The notes: generated by a model from the letters alone, not told the origin. Shown: positions 9,113 through 17,073, numbered from the stretch's first letter. The stretch: DNA of 64,000 bases from Stagnimonas aquatica (GCF_003730135.1 NZ_RJVO01000002.1:248001-312000), one strand, 5' to 3'. Translations and numbers: made by a program.

Positions 9113-9146
9113 ATTTCTTTCTAATCTTTAAAAGTTAGAAAGAAAT
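9113..9146. promoter_or_regulatory. Inverted repeat overlapping the start codon of the HTH-ATPase-STAS gene (candidate autoregulatory operator)
   Basis: Arms ATTTCTTTCTAA (9113-9124) and TTAGAAAGAAAT (9135-9146) are perfect 12-bp complements separated by 10 AT-rich bases. The right arm contains the first two bases of the ATG at 9145 and the only purine-rich sequence available as ribosome-binding site. Binding of a dimeric HTH protein, or an RNA hairpin, would block translation or transcription start. The downstream gene encodes an N-terminal HTH, so autoregulation is the simplest inference. Confidence 0.6.
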
Positions 9147-10206
9147 GGCGCGGCCAGCAAAAAAACTGCCACCAATGATTCTGGAGCTACTGCCAACCCA
9201 CTCCCGGGATTTAGTCACTGCAGTAGCAGAACGAGCAAATGTTAGTCGGCCTACGGTTTCAAGCCACATCCGCAAGCTTGAACGTGATGGCTGGATCACG
9301 AGCATTGGCACAACACACAAGACCTATCGCCTCGGGGCGAAGCGACTGAGGCTCCGAGCACTGCCCATCTCTAAAGACTTAGACGAAAGCCAGATTTGGC
9401 GCGAGGAGTTTTCCGTGCTCGCCGGTGACATGAGCCAGAACGTCCGCCAAATCTTGGAGCACGGTTTTACCGAGATGGTCAATAACGTTAAGGACCATTC
9501 TGGAGGAGCGACTCTGAGCTGTGCATTCATGGCAAGCCCCAGCCAAGTGACTCTCGCGATCTATGACGACGGTGAAGGCATTTTTCGTCGCATTAGGCGT
9601 CTGTGCGGATTGGCCGACGACAGACTGGCCCTCCTTGAACTAGCCAAAGGAAAATTGACTACCGATCCGGCAAACCACAGCGGAGAAGGCATTTTCTTCA
9701 CCTCGCGGGCGTTCGACCATTTTGCAATTCTGTCGGGAGGATTGATTTTTACGCACGACGCAAATGCTGACTGGCTGCAAGAGGAAGACGGACTTACTGA
9801 GACAAAAATGCCCGAGACAGGAACGGGAGTTTTCATGATGCTTGCGAGAGAGTCGAAACGGGATCTGCAGAGCGTCTTCGATCGCTTCGCCGCACCGGAA
9901 GAATTTAGCTTCAGCAAAACCATTGTTCCGTTGCGAATGGCCCGTCTGGGCGACGAGAACTTGCTATCCCGTTCCCAAGCCAAACGCGCGCTATCGCGGG
10001 TGGACCGTTTCAAGACCGTGCTATTCGACTTCACTGAAGTACAAAGCATCGGACAGGCTTTCGCCGATGAGATTTTCCGCGTTTTCGCCAACGCTCACCC
10101 CGATGTGGAGTTGATCCCAGTCCACTTCAATGAATCCGTCAAAAAAATGCTCCTGCATGTCGGCGTAAGCGAAGACAAGCTCGAAGCGCCTAATCCAGAA
10201 CAATGA
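9145..10206 (+). CDS. HTH - GHKL ATPase - STAS-like (DUF4325) fusion regulator
   Basis: The 353-residue protein joins three modules. A winged-helix HTH lies at about 21-62 (VAERANVSRPTVSSHIRKLE). A histidine-kinase-like ATPase spans about 90-235, with an N-box (Glu110, Asn114), DxGxG at Asp141-Gly145, a glycine-rich lid HSGEGIFFTS at 178-187 and TGTG at 226-229. A C-terminal STAS-like domain of DUF4325 type (about 288-345) contains FDFTEVQSIGQAFADEI. No phosphoacceptor His domain is seen, so it resembles an anti-sigma-type kinase fused to its own anti-anti-sigma-like partner and a DNA-binding domain. Base and codon use are visibly more AT-rich than every neighbour, suggesting horizontal acquisition. 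Its stop overlaps the next start (ATGA). Confidence 0.8.
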   Translation: MARPAKKLPPMILELLPTHSRDLVTAVAERANVSRPTVSSHIRKLERDGWITSIGTTHKTYRLGAKRLRLRALPISKDLDESQIWREEFSVLAGDMSQNVRQILEHGFTEMVNNVKDHSGGATLSCAFMASPSQVTLAIYDDGEGIFRRIRRLCGLADDRLALLELAKGKLTTDPANHSGEGIFFTSRAFDHFAILSGGLIFTHDANADWLQEEDGLTETKMPETGTGVFMMLARESKRDLQSVFDRFAAPEEFSFSKTIVPLRMARLGDENLLSRSQAKRALSRVDRFKTVLFDFTEVQSIGQAFADEIFRVFANAHPDVELIPVHFNESVKKMLLHVGVSEDKLEAPNPEQ

Positions 10207-11297
10207 CCAATCCCCTGCTGCAAGGCCTGACCGTCCTCGACCTCTCCCGTCTGCTGCCCGGCCCCTACTGCGCGCTGACCCTGGCCCAGATGGGCGCCAC
10301 CGTCATCAAGGTCGAGGAGCCGGCCGGCGACTACACGCGCCTGCTGTCGCCGGAACTGTTCGCGCTGGTCAATCGCGGCAAGCAGTCGATCACCCTCGAC
10401 CTCAAGCAGCCCGCCGACCAGGCCCGGCTGCACGCGCTGGTGCGGAGCGCCGATGTGCTGCTGGAGTCGTTCCGCCCGGGCGTGATGGACAAGCTCGGCT
10501 GCGGCTACGAGACGCTCAAGGGCATCAATCCGAAGCTGGTCTACTGCGCGCTCACCGGCTACGGCCAGACCGGCCCGCTGCGCGACGCCGCTGGCCACGA
10601 CATGAACTACTGCGGCTATGCCGGCGTGCTCGACCAGACCGGCAGCGCCGGCGGCCCACCGACGCTGAGCAACTTCCAGATCGCCGACCTCGCCGGCGGC
10701 GCGCTGACCGCAGCGCTGGGCATCCTCGCCGCCGTGCACGGCGCGCGCAGCAGCGGCCAGGGTTGCTTCGTCGATGCCGCGATGCTCGACGGCACCCTGG
10801 CGCTGCAGGCAGTCACCACCGCCACCCAGCGCACCCTGGGCCGGGCCAACCCGCGCGGCGCCGACATGCTCAGCGGTGCGCTGCCCAACTACAGCACCTA
10901 CGCCTGCGCCGACGGCAAGTACCTGGCGGTCGGCGCGCTGGAGCAGAAGTTCTTTCTCGCCTTCTGCGCGGCGGTCGGCCGGCCCGATCTCGCCAAGGGC
11001 AAGCTGGCGCCCGGCCCGGGTGGCGAGGCGACCCGCGCGGCGATGGCCGAGCTGATCGCCAGCAAGACCCGCGACCAGTGGGCCGTCGAACTGGCCGGCG
11101 CCGACTGCTGCGTGACCCCGATCCTCAGCCCCGACGAGGCCTTGCAGGGCGAGCAGGTGCAGGCGCGCGGCCTGGTCGAGCAGGTCGGCGGCAAGCCGGC
11201 GCTGGGTGCTGCGCTGGTGTTCGACGGCGAGCGTCCGGCGCCGCTGGCGGAAGCGCCGAAGCTGGGCGCCGACAATCTCCGCCTGCTCGGCCGCTAG
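10203..11297 (+). CDS. CaiB/BaiF family protein, alpha-methylacyl-CoA racemase-like
   Basis: The 364-residue protein belongs to the class III CoA-transferase/racemase family, with an N-terminal LDLSRLLPGPYC block and CoA-binding region GATVIKVEEP. By alignment from memory, the three catalytic residues of alpha-methylacyl-CoA racemase appear conserved: His132 in GHDMNY, Asp162 in IADLAGG and Glu246 in VGALEQKFF. A racemase converting (2R)- to (2S)-methylacyl-CoA is therefore favoured over a CoA-transferase. That fits degradation of methyl-branched fatty acids or isoprenoid/steroid side chains alongside the neighbouring beta-oxidation genes. Its ATG overlaps the stop of the HTH-ATPase gene; its own stop overlaps the convergent symporter stop through CTAG. 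Confidence 0.82.
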   Translation: MTNPLLQGLTVLDLSRLLPGPYCALTLAQMGATVIKVEEPAGDYTRLLSPELFALVNRGKQSITLDLKQPADQARLHALVRSADVLLESFRPGVMDKLGCGYETLKGINPKLVYCALTGYGQTGPLRDAAGHDMNYCGYAGVLDQTGSAGGPPTLSNFQIADLAGGALTAALGILAAVHGARSSGQGCFVDAAMLDGTLALQAVTTATQRTLGRANPRGADMLSGALPNYSTYACADGKYLAVGALEQKFFLAFCAAVGRPDLAKGKLAPGPGGEATRAAMAELIASKTRDQWAVELAGADCCVTPILSPDEALQGEQVQARGLVEQVGGKPALGAALVFDGERPAPLAEAPKLGADNLRLLGR

Positions 11298-12679
11298 GCG
11301 GCGGCACGCGGCCGGGTGCCTGCCCACCCCGCCGGCAGGGCGTAGCTGAGCGCCGCCGCCAGCAGGGCCGCGAGATAGGGCGTCTCCCAGTCAAAGACAT
11401 GGGAGCCGAGCAGGAACACCCCGGTGCCGCTCAACAGCGCCGCGTAGGCAGCGCTGCGGGAGCCGGCGTCGCGGCGCCAGAGCGAGGCCAGCAGCAGCAC
11501 GAAGATGCCGGCAGAGCCGAGGCCGGCGGCCTCCTCGACCAGCCCGTAGACGCTGTCGCTGGCCAGGGCGATGCCGTAGGCGACGAAGCCGAACAGCACC
11601 ACCGCGATGCGGTTGGCGCGCAGCTTGTCGCGCTCGCCCCAGCGCGGCCGCAGCGGCAGCAGCACGTTGTGCGCGGCCAGCGAGCCGGCCACCAGCAGCG
11701 CGCCGGACAGCGTCGAGAGAATCGCCGACACCAGCGCACCCAGGAACAGCACATACAAGGGCAGCGGCAGCTGGCTCTGGGCGTAGCGCGACAGCACCTG
11801 CTCGGGCTCCAGACCGGCGCCCATCAGCCCCAGCGCGCCCAGGCCCAGGGCCAGCGGGATGCAGGCCATCAGAAAGTACAGCCCGGCCGCGCCGAGGGTG
11901 GCGCCACGCGCCAGGCCGGGGCTGCGAGTGGCCAGCACGCGCGAGGCCAGCTCCTGCGCGGCGATGGTGCTGAACACCGGCGTCAGCAGAGTCTCCGCGA
12001 AGTCCCAGCCGCTGCGCTCGTGCAGCGGATCGAGGCGCTCGGCCGGCAGTGCCGCCAACTGCTCGGCGCCGCCCTGCCAGAGAAACACCGCGCCCAGGCC
12101 GAGCAGGCCGGCGATCAGCACCAGGCCCTGCACCAGATCGGTGACCGCGTCGCTCCACATGCCGCCGAAGGCGGTGTAGGCGATCACCACCGCCGCCGCC
12201 AGGGTCATCGCCAGCAGCAGGCCCAGCTCGCTGACCGAGGCCAGCACCTGGCCGAAGGCGCGCACCTGCGCCGCCGCCCAGAGCAGCGAGGAGGGAATCA
12301 TGATGATCGCCGCCAGCCGCTCCACGCCCAGGCCGTAACGCTGGCGGAACAGGTCGGCGAGCGTGGTGACGCCGCGCTTCCACAGCGACACCGCGAACAA
12401 GAGGCCCACCGCCAGCAGGCCCAGGGTGTAGCCGAAGGGATCGGCGACCACGCCGGAAAGGCCATGCGCATAGGCCTCGCCAGCGGCGCCGATGCAGGTC
12501 TCGGCACCAAACCAGGTGGCGAACACCGCGAAGGTCGCCATCCACGGTCCCAGCGAACGCCCGGCGAGCAGATAGTCGGACTCGCTGACGGTCTTGCGCC
12601 GGAAGCGCCAGGCGATCAGCAGTTGCAACAGGATGTAGGCCAGCAGCGCGAACAGGATCAGGTTCACGGGCGTCCGCAT
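11294..12679 (-). CDS. Sodium:solute symporter family transporter
   Basis: The 461-residue, highly hydrophobic protein has about 12-13 predicted transmembrane helices. It carries family sequences such as SDYLLAGRSLGPWMATFAVFA near the N terminus and YTAFGGMWSDAVTDLVQG in the middle, typical of SSSF members (PutP/PanF type). These import organic substrates with Na+. The substrate is unknown; possibilities include carboxylates, amino acids or pantothenate. It stands alone, convergent with the racemase-like gene and divergent from the DUF4386 gene. Confidence 0.88.
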   Translation of the reverse strand: MRTPVNLILFALLAYILLQLLIAWRFRRKTVSESDYLLAGRSLGPWMATFAVFATWFGAETCIGAAGEAYAHGLSGVVADPFGYTLGLLAVGLLFAVSLWKRGVTTLADLFRQRYGLGVERLAAIIMIPSSLLWAAAQVRAFGQVLASVSELGLLLAMTLAAAVVIAYTAFGGMWSDAVTDLVQGLVLIAGLLGLGAVFLWQGGAEQLAALPAERLDPLHERSGWDFAETLLTPVFSTIAAQELASRVLATRSPGLARGATLGAAGLYFLMACIPLALGLGALGLMGAGLEPEQVLSRYAQSQLPLPLYVLFLGALVSAILSTLSGALLVAGSLAAHNVLLPLRPRWGERDKLRANRIAVVLFGFVAYGIALASDSVYGLVEEAAGLGSAGIFVLLLASLWRRDAGSRSAAYAALLSGTGVFLLGSHVFDWETPYLAALLAAALSYALPAGWAGTRPRAAA

Positions 12680-12830
12680 TCGGTGGAGGGAGAGCTGGCG
12701 AAGTCTAGCCAGCGCCGTGCCAGGCTGCGGCCTGACTCGGCTGCGGAGATGCGCGCGTACACCCCGCGACTGGCTCGCCGACCGCGCTTGGCGCTAAGGT
12801 CGGGACTGGACCGTACACAGGAGTGTTGGG

Positions 12831-13505
12831 ATGAGCGACGCGAACGCGACCAGCCGATTGGCAGGCGCCTTGTATCTGGTGGTGGTGCTGACCGGCCTGT
12901 TCAGCCTGATGTATGTGCCCTCCAAGATCGGCGCTTCCGGCGACCTCCAGGACACGGTCCGCGACATCCTGGGCGCGGAGCCGCTGTTCCGGGCTGGCAT
13001 CGCGGCCTTCCTGCTCAAGCAGATCGCGTTTCTGCTGCTGCCTCTGGCGCTGTACAGGCTGCTGCGGCCGGTCAGCCACAGCGCGGCGGTGCTGATGGTC
13101 GCGCTCGCCGTGGTCAGCGTGCCCATCGCCCTGGTCAGCCTCGCCCACCGGCTCGATGCGCTCGACATCCTCACCGGCAGCTACGGCCCGGCGCTCGCCG
13201 CTGATGCGCTGCAAGCACAAGCCATCCTGGCGCTCGGTGCGTATCGCCACGGACTGCTGGTGACCACCTTGTTCTGGGGCCTCTGGCTGCTGCCCTTCGG
13301 ATACCTGGTGATCCGCTCCGGCTTTCTGCCGAAGCTGCTGGGCGTGTTTCTGATCCTTGGTGGCCTGGCTTATGTGACCCAGGTGTTCGGGCAAATTCTG
13401 CTGCCGGACCGCAGCCTCCCCGGCTGGGTGATGCTGCCGGCTGCGGTGGGCGAGATCGGCATCTGCCTGTGGCTGCTGCTGGTGGGCGTGCGGACCGGTC
13501 GGTGA
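12831..13505 (+). CDS. DUF4386 family membrane protein
   Basis: The 224-residue protein has about six hydrophobic helices. It carries the family's N-terminal pattern (TSRLAGALYLVVVLTGLFS) and the conserved segments GILLK/FLLKQIAFLLLPLALYRLL-like and WGLWLLPFGYLVIRSG. The function of DUF4386 proteins is not established. The start is supported by AGGAG seven bases ahead of the ATG. It is a single-gene unit, divergent from the symporter and followed by a REP-like inverted pair. Confidence 0.8.
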   Translation: MSDANATSRLAGALYLVVVLTGLFSLMYVPSKIGASGDLQDTVRDILGAEPLFRAGIAAFLLKQIAFLLLPLALYRLLRPVSHSAAVLMVALAVVSVPIALVSLAHRLDALDILTGSYGPALAADALQAQAILALGAYRHGLLVTTLFWGLWLLPFGYLVIRSGFLPKLLGVFLILGGLAYVTQVFGQILLPDRSLPGWVMLPAAVGEIGICLWLLLVGVRTGR

Positions 13506-13506
13506 G

Positions 13507-13600
13507 GTAGGGCGGGCACCAAAAGTAGGCGCTTCCAGGCGAAGCGCAGCATGCCCACGCGGCGGCGATGAGCATCCGTGTGGGCTGAAGCCCACCCTAC
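13507..13600. repeat. GTAG-headed REP-like inverted pair
   Basis: The left unit starts GTAGGGCGGGC at 13507. The right unit ends GGGCTGAAGCCCACCCTAC at 13600, whose reverse complement GTAGGGTGGGCTTCAGCCC is a widespread proteobacterial REP sequence. The two GTAG heads face outward as inverted copies, as in REPINs. Located just after the DUF4386 stop and before the tail of the convergent lipoprotein gene, where it may also act as a bidirectional transcript end. Confidence 0.7.
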
Positions 13601-13624
13601 GCAAAGCCAGGCCGCGCTAGGTAA

Positions 13625-14443
13625 CTAGGGCGCCGCAGCAGGGCGCTGGAAGCTGGCGGCAATCTCGGCGACGGCGGCAATGCTCATCTTCTGCAGGGCC
13701 TGCTCCACCGGGGTGTTCTTGAACAGCTTGATGACCTCGGGCACCTGGGTCACGCCCAGACCGCGCGCGGCGGCGACGGCGGCGAGATCGACGCCGAACT
13801 TGGTGTTGCTGCCTTCCACCGCGCCGCTGTGCAGCACCCGGCCGGTGCGGGCGTCGAGCACCCGCACGTCCATCGCCACATAGCCTTTCTTGAAGCCGAG
13901 ATTGAGCACGCCGAGCGCGGCGACATCGCTGTTGATGACGCCCGGAATCGGGATCGGCACCGCGCCACCCTCGCTGCCGGTGTCGAAGGCGGTGATGGCG
14001 GCGGCGATCAGGTACTGCGCGCCTTCCAGACCGCCGCCGGGCGCGACCGTGGCGGCGTTGAAGCGCGGACTCTCGGCGAAGGCCTGCTCGGCCAGCACCG
14101 CCGGCAGGTTGTCGCGGTCGAGCACGATGAAGGCCTGCGAGCTGAACAGCTCGGTGACCAGCATGTCGCGCACCGCGCCGGTGAACTGCGCCAGGCCCAA
14201 CTGCTCGTTCTGCGGACGGCGCAGGTTGATCAGCACCAGATTGAGATCGAGCGAGCGCACGCCGTAGGGCGGCGTGTGGTCCAGCACCGGCAGCACGGCG
14301 ACGCGCGGCCGGGCGTTTTCCGGCAGCGCGCGGATGGCGGCGATGGCATCGCCCTCGCCGCGCACCACCTGGGCCGAGTTGCAGGCCGGCAGCAGCAGCG
14401 CCAGCGAGACGACGATGCCGAGCCGGCGCAGGGCGCCGCGCAT
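13625..14443 (-). CDS. CsgG/HfaB family lipoprotein (downstream member of pair)
   Basis: The 272-residue protein begins with a signal peptide and lipobox (SLALLLPACNSA, Cys about residue 22), so it should be an outer-membrane or periplasmic lipoprotein. The body resembles the CsgG/HfaB domain: PRVAVLPVLDHT, LVTELFSSQAFIVLDRDNL, LEGAQYLIAAAITAFDTG, MDVRVLDARTGRVLHSG. In known members CsgG forms the curli secretion pore and HfaB anchors holdfast. The ATG at 14443 is preferred over the longer frame because it starts the signal peptide. It follows the other CsgG-like gene by 10 bases; no curlin genes are adjacent. Confidence 0.82.
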   Translation of the reverse strand: MRGALRRLGIVVSLALLLPACNSAQVVRGEGDAIAAIRALPENARPRVAVLPVLDHTPPYGVRSLDLNLVLINLRRPQNEQLGLAQFTGAVRDMLVTELFSSQAFIVLDRDNLPAVLAEQAFAESPRFNAATVAPGGGLEGAQYLIAAAITAFDTGSEGGAVPIPIPGVINSDVAALGVLNLGFKKGYVAMDVRVLDARTGRVLHSGAVEGSNTKFGVDLAAVAAARGLGVTQVPEVIKLFKNTPVEQALQKMSIAAVAEIAASFQRPAAAP

Positions 14444-14453
14444 GGCTACGCGC

Positions 14454-15113
14454 TCAGAGCTTGGTCGCGGCGATGTGCTGCACCGCCGCCTCGATGGCGT
14501 TGCGGATCGCCTTCTCCATCGGCGTCTTGCTGAAGGCGCCAAGGCCGATCGGCAGGTCGGACTTGGTGTAGACCAGACCGATGCCGCGATTGGCGGAGGT
14601 CGCCTCCACCGTGGTGGCATTGACCACCCGGCCGGTCTTCACATCGACGATGCGCAGGTTGATGCCGATGCAGGCCTCCTTGGCGGAGACGATGATCGCC
14701 GAGCCGCCGCTGCACTCCTTCTCGAAGGAGGTGATGGAGCCACGGATCAACAGCTCCGCGCCTTCCAGCTCGCCGACCGGCGCCACCGTGTCGCGCTTGA
14801 AGCGGCCGCTCTCGGCGAGATCCTGCTCGGCGGTGAGGTCTTTCAGGCGGTCGCGCTCGACGACGATGAACTTGCCGGTGTTGACCAGCGAGTCGGTGAG
14901 CATGTCGGCCATGCCGGCGCCGACGCCGGGGCTGCCTTCCGAAGAGCGGAACTCGAAGGGCTGCACCGCGATGCGCGGCTGCGGCCCGTGCGCAGGCGCG
15001 TTCTGCACGGCGGCGATGCCGGGCCCCGAGGAGGACACCACGGTCGCCGTCGAGGCGGCGCAGGCGGTCAGCGAGAAGGACAGGGCGGCAAGGGCGGCGA
15101 CGGGCAGACGCAT
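14454..15113 (-). CDS. CsgG/HfaB family lipoprotein (upstream member of pair)
   Basis: The 219-residue lipoprotein precursor has a signal peptide with lipobox SLTACAA (Cys18). It is followed by a CsgG-like domain: RIAVQPFEFRSS, MLTDSLVNTGKFIVVERDRL, LEGAELLIRGSITSFEKE, INLRIVDVKTGRVVNA. It is shorter than CsgG of E. coli (about 277 residues). It and the next gene share the same layout and probably arose by duplication, possibly forming a mixed outer-membrane oligomer. The start at 15113 sits at the signal peptide; the frame runs open far upstream only as an antisense shadow of other genes. Confidence 0.82.
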   Translation of the reverse strand: MRLPVAALAALSFSLTACAASTATVVSSSGPGIAAVQNAPAHGPQPRIAVQPFEFRSSEGSPGVGAGMADMLTDSLVNTGKFIVVERDRLKDLTAEQDLAESGRFKRDTVAPVGELEGAELLIRGSITSFEKECSGGSAIIVSAKEACIGINLRIVDVKTGRVVNATTVEATSANRGIGLVYTKSDLPIGLGAFSKTPMEKAIRNAIEAAVQHIAATKL

Positions 15114-15224
15114 GGGGTGGCTCCAGGGGGGAACGGCAGACCAGCCGTTAGACTGTAGTGCCGCGAAAAGGTGCGCAAGCCTTGACTGCGCGGCTGAACA
15201 CTTGATGAATCCCGAGTCCTGTCG

Positions 15225-16205
15225 ATGAACGCTTCCGCCGATCCCAGCCGTATCCGCTTCGCCATCCACGGAGGCGCCGGCGACCTCGCCCCCGACGCCG
15301 GCCCGCAGCCCGAGCACCGCGCCGCCCTGGCGCGCATCGCCGCCGCCGGCCAGGCCCTGCTGCTGCGAGGCGGCAGCGCGCTGGACGCGGTGGAGCTGGC
15401 GGTGGGCCTGCTGGAGGACTGCCCGCTGTTCAATGCCGGCATCGGCGCGGTGCTCAACCGCGACGGCCTGCCGGAGCTGGACGCCGCCATCCAGCGCGGC
15501 AGCGACCGTGCCTGCGGCGCGGTGACCGGCGTAATGCGAACCAAGAGCCCGATCCGCCTGGCGCGGGCGGTGATGGAGCGCTCGCCGCACGTGCTGTTCT
15601 TCGGCGCCGGCGCCGAGCAGCTCGGCCGCGAGCTGGGCCTGCCGGAAGTCGAGCCCGCCCACTTCGTCACCCACGAGCGCCTGGTGCAACTGGAAGACGC
15701 GCGGCGCAAGGGCATCATCACCCTCGACCACGACTCCGACTTCGACCGCGCGCAGAAGAGCGAGCGCGCCGATGCCGCCTTCGGCACCGTCGGCGCGGTC
15801 GCCCGCGACGCCTGGGGCGGCCTGGCGGCGGCAACCAGCACGGGAGGGCTCACCAACAAGCATCCGGGCCGCATCGGCGACACCCCGCTGGTCGGCGTCG
15901 GCACCTTCGCCGACGACCGCAGCGCGGCGATCTCCTGCACCGGCACCGGCGAGAGCTTCATCAAGGTCGGCTTCGGCCACGAGGTGCACGCGCGCATGAG
16001 CTACCAGGGTTGGGAACTGGCGCGCGCCTGCCGCCATGCGCTGGACGAGGTGCTGCACTACGGCGGCCGTGGCGGCTGCATCGCCATCGACCACCAGGGC
16101 CGCATCAGCCTGCCGTTCAATTCCTATGTGATGTTCCGCGCCTGGGTCGGCGAGGACGGCGAGGTGCGCACCGGCATTGACCCGAGCGACGGCCCCGATC
16201 AGTAA
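15225..16205 (+). CDS. Isoaspartyl peptidase / L-asparaginase (Ntn-hydrolase)
   Basis: The 326-residue protein is a plant-type asparaginase. It would hydrolyse isoaspartyl dipeptides and asparagine after self-cleavage into two chains. The autocleavage site is Gly187-Thr188 in FGTVGAVARDAWGG, making Thr188 the N-terminal nucleophile. N-terminal FAIHGGAGD and substrate-binding GRIGDTPLVGVGTFAD and CTGTGE segments are present. It stands alone, divergent from the CsgG pair. No signal peptide is evident, so it is probably cytoplasmic. Confidence 0.92.
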   Translation: MNASADPSRIRFAIHGGAGDLAPDAGPQPEHRAALARIAAAGQALLLRGGSALDAVELAVGLLEDCPLFNAGIGAVLNRDGLPELDAAIQRGSDRACGAVTGVMRTKSPIRLARAVMERSPHVLFFGAGAEQLGRELGLPEVEPAHFVTHERLVQLEDARRKGIITLDHDSDFDRAQKSERADAAFGTVGAVARDAWGGLAAATSTGGLTNKHPGRIGDTPLVGVGTFADDRSAAISCTGTGESFIKVGFGHEVHARMSYQGWELARACRHALDEVLHYGGRGGCIAIDHQGRISLPFNSYVMFRAWVGEDGEVRTGIDPSDGPDQ

Positions 16206-16274
16206 GCCGGACCAAGCAAGGCCCCGCGTCGGACGGATAGCATCCGGCGACCTCTTTCCCTCGTTAACAGCGCC

Positions 16275-17072
16275 ATGAAGCCATTGCCGCTCGCCATCGC
16301 CCTGCTGGGCCTGTTCGCCACCCTGCCCGCCCGCGCCGAGACGCCGGAGCAAAAGGGCCTGGCGATCATCCAGGACGCCGAGAAGCGCGGCGAGAACTTC
16401 GGCGATCTCTCCGCCGAGGCGCAGATGCTGATCCGCAACGGCCGTGGCGGCGAGGCCAGACGCAGCCTGAAGATCGCCCTGCTCGACCTGCCGGGCGCGG
16501 CCAGCAAGAGCCTGACCGTGGTCGAGGCGCCCAAGGACGTGAAGGGTACCGCCCTGCTCACCCACACCGCCGCCGACGCCAGCGACCAGCAGTGGATCTA
16601 CCTGCCGGCCGCCGGCCGCACCAAGCGCATCGCCAGCTCCGGCCGTTCCGGGCCGTTCATGGGCTCGGAGTTTTCCTTCGACGACTTCTCCGCGCAGAGC
16701 ACCGAGCGCTACCGCTACAAATGGCTGCGCGCCGCGCCCTGCCCGGCGCCGGCGCAGGGCGAGCGCTGCGACCTGATCGAGCGCATCCCCAAGGAGTCCG
16801 GCAGCGGCTACGCGCGCCAGGAGATCTGGATGGACCAGGCCCAGCGGCGGCTCTACCAGGCCGATTACTACGACGCCCAGAACCAGCGCATCAAGACGCT
16901 GACCGCCGAGGGCTACCGGCAGTACCAGGGCAGGTTCTGGCGCGCCGACCGTCTGCTGATGAGCAATGCCCGCACCGGCGCCAGCACCAGCCTCGAGTGG
17001 AGCGACATCCGCTTCGGCAGCGGCCTGCGCGAGGCCGATTTCGACCTCAACCGCCTCGGCTCGGCGCGCTGA
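16275..17072 (+). CDS. Outer membrane lipoprotein-sorting protein family (LolA-like fold)
   Basis: This 265-residue secreted protein has a signal peptide ending near ATLPARA (residue about 20). A domain follows with MLIRNGRGGEARRSLKIALLD, WIYLPAAGRTKRIASSGRSGPFMGSEFSFDD and EIWMDQAQRRLYQADYYD, characteristic of the outer membrane lipoprotein-sorting family commonly found beside RND exporters. It probably binds a lipid or lipid-anchored molecule in the periplasm and hands it over from the RND pump. It is the first gene of a tight operon: the RND gene begins one base after its stop. Confidence 0.85.
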   Translation: MKPLPLAIALLGLFATLPARAETPEQKGLAIIQDAEKRGENFGDLSAEAQMLIRNGRGGEARRSLKIALLDLPGAASKSLTVVEAPKDVKGTALLTHTAADASDQQWIYLPAAGRTKRIASSGRSGPFMGSEFSFDDFSAQSTERYRYKWLRAAPCPAPAQGERCDLIERIPKESGSGYARQEIWMDQAQRRLYQADYYDAQNQRIKTLTAEGYRQYQGRFWRADRLLMSNARTGASTSLEWSDIRFGSGLREADFDLNRLGSAR

Positions 17073-17073
17073 A

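Noticed and set aside
10763-13204. 813-codon plus-strand frame
   Set aside because: It crosses the racemase end and runs antisense to the symporter with Gln/Arg/Gly-rich nonsense; no start signal or domain.
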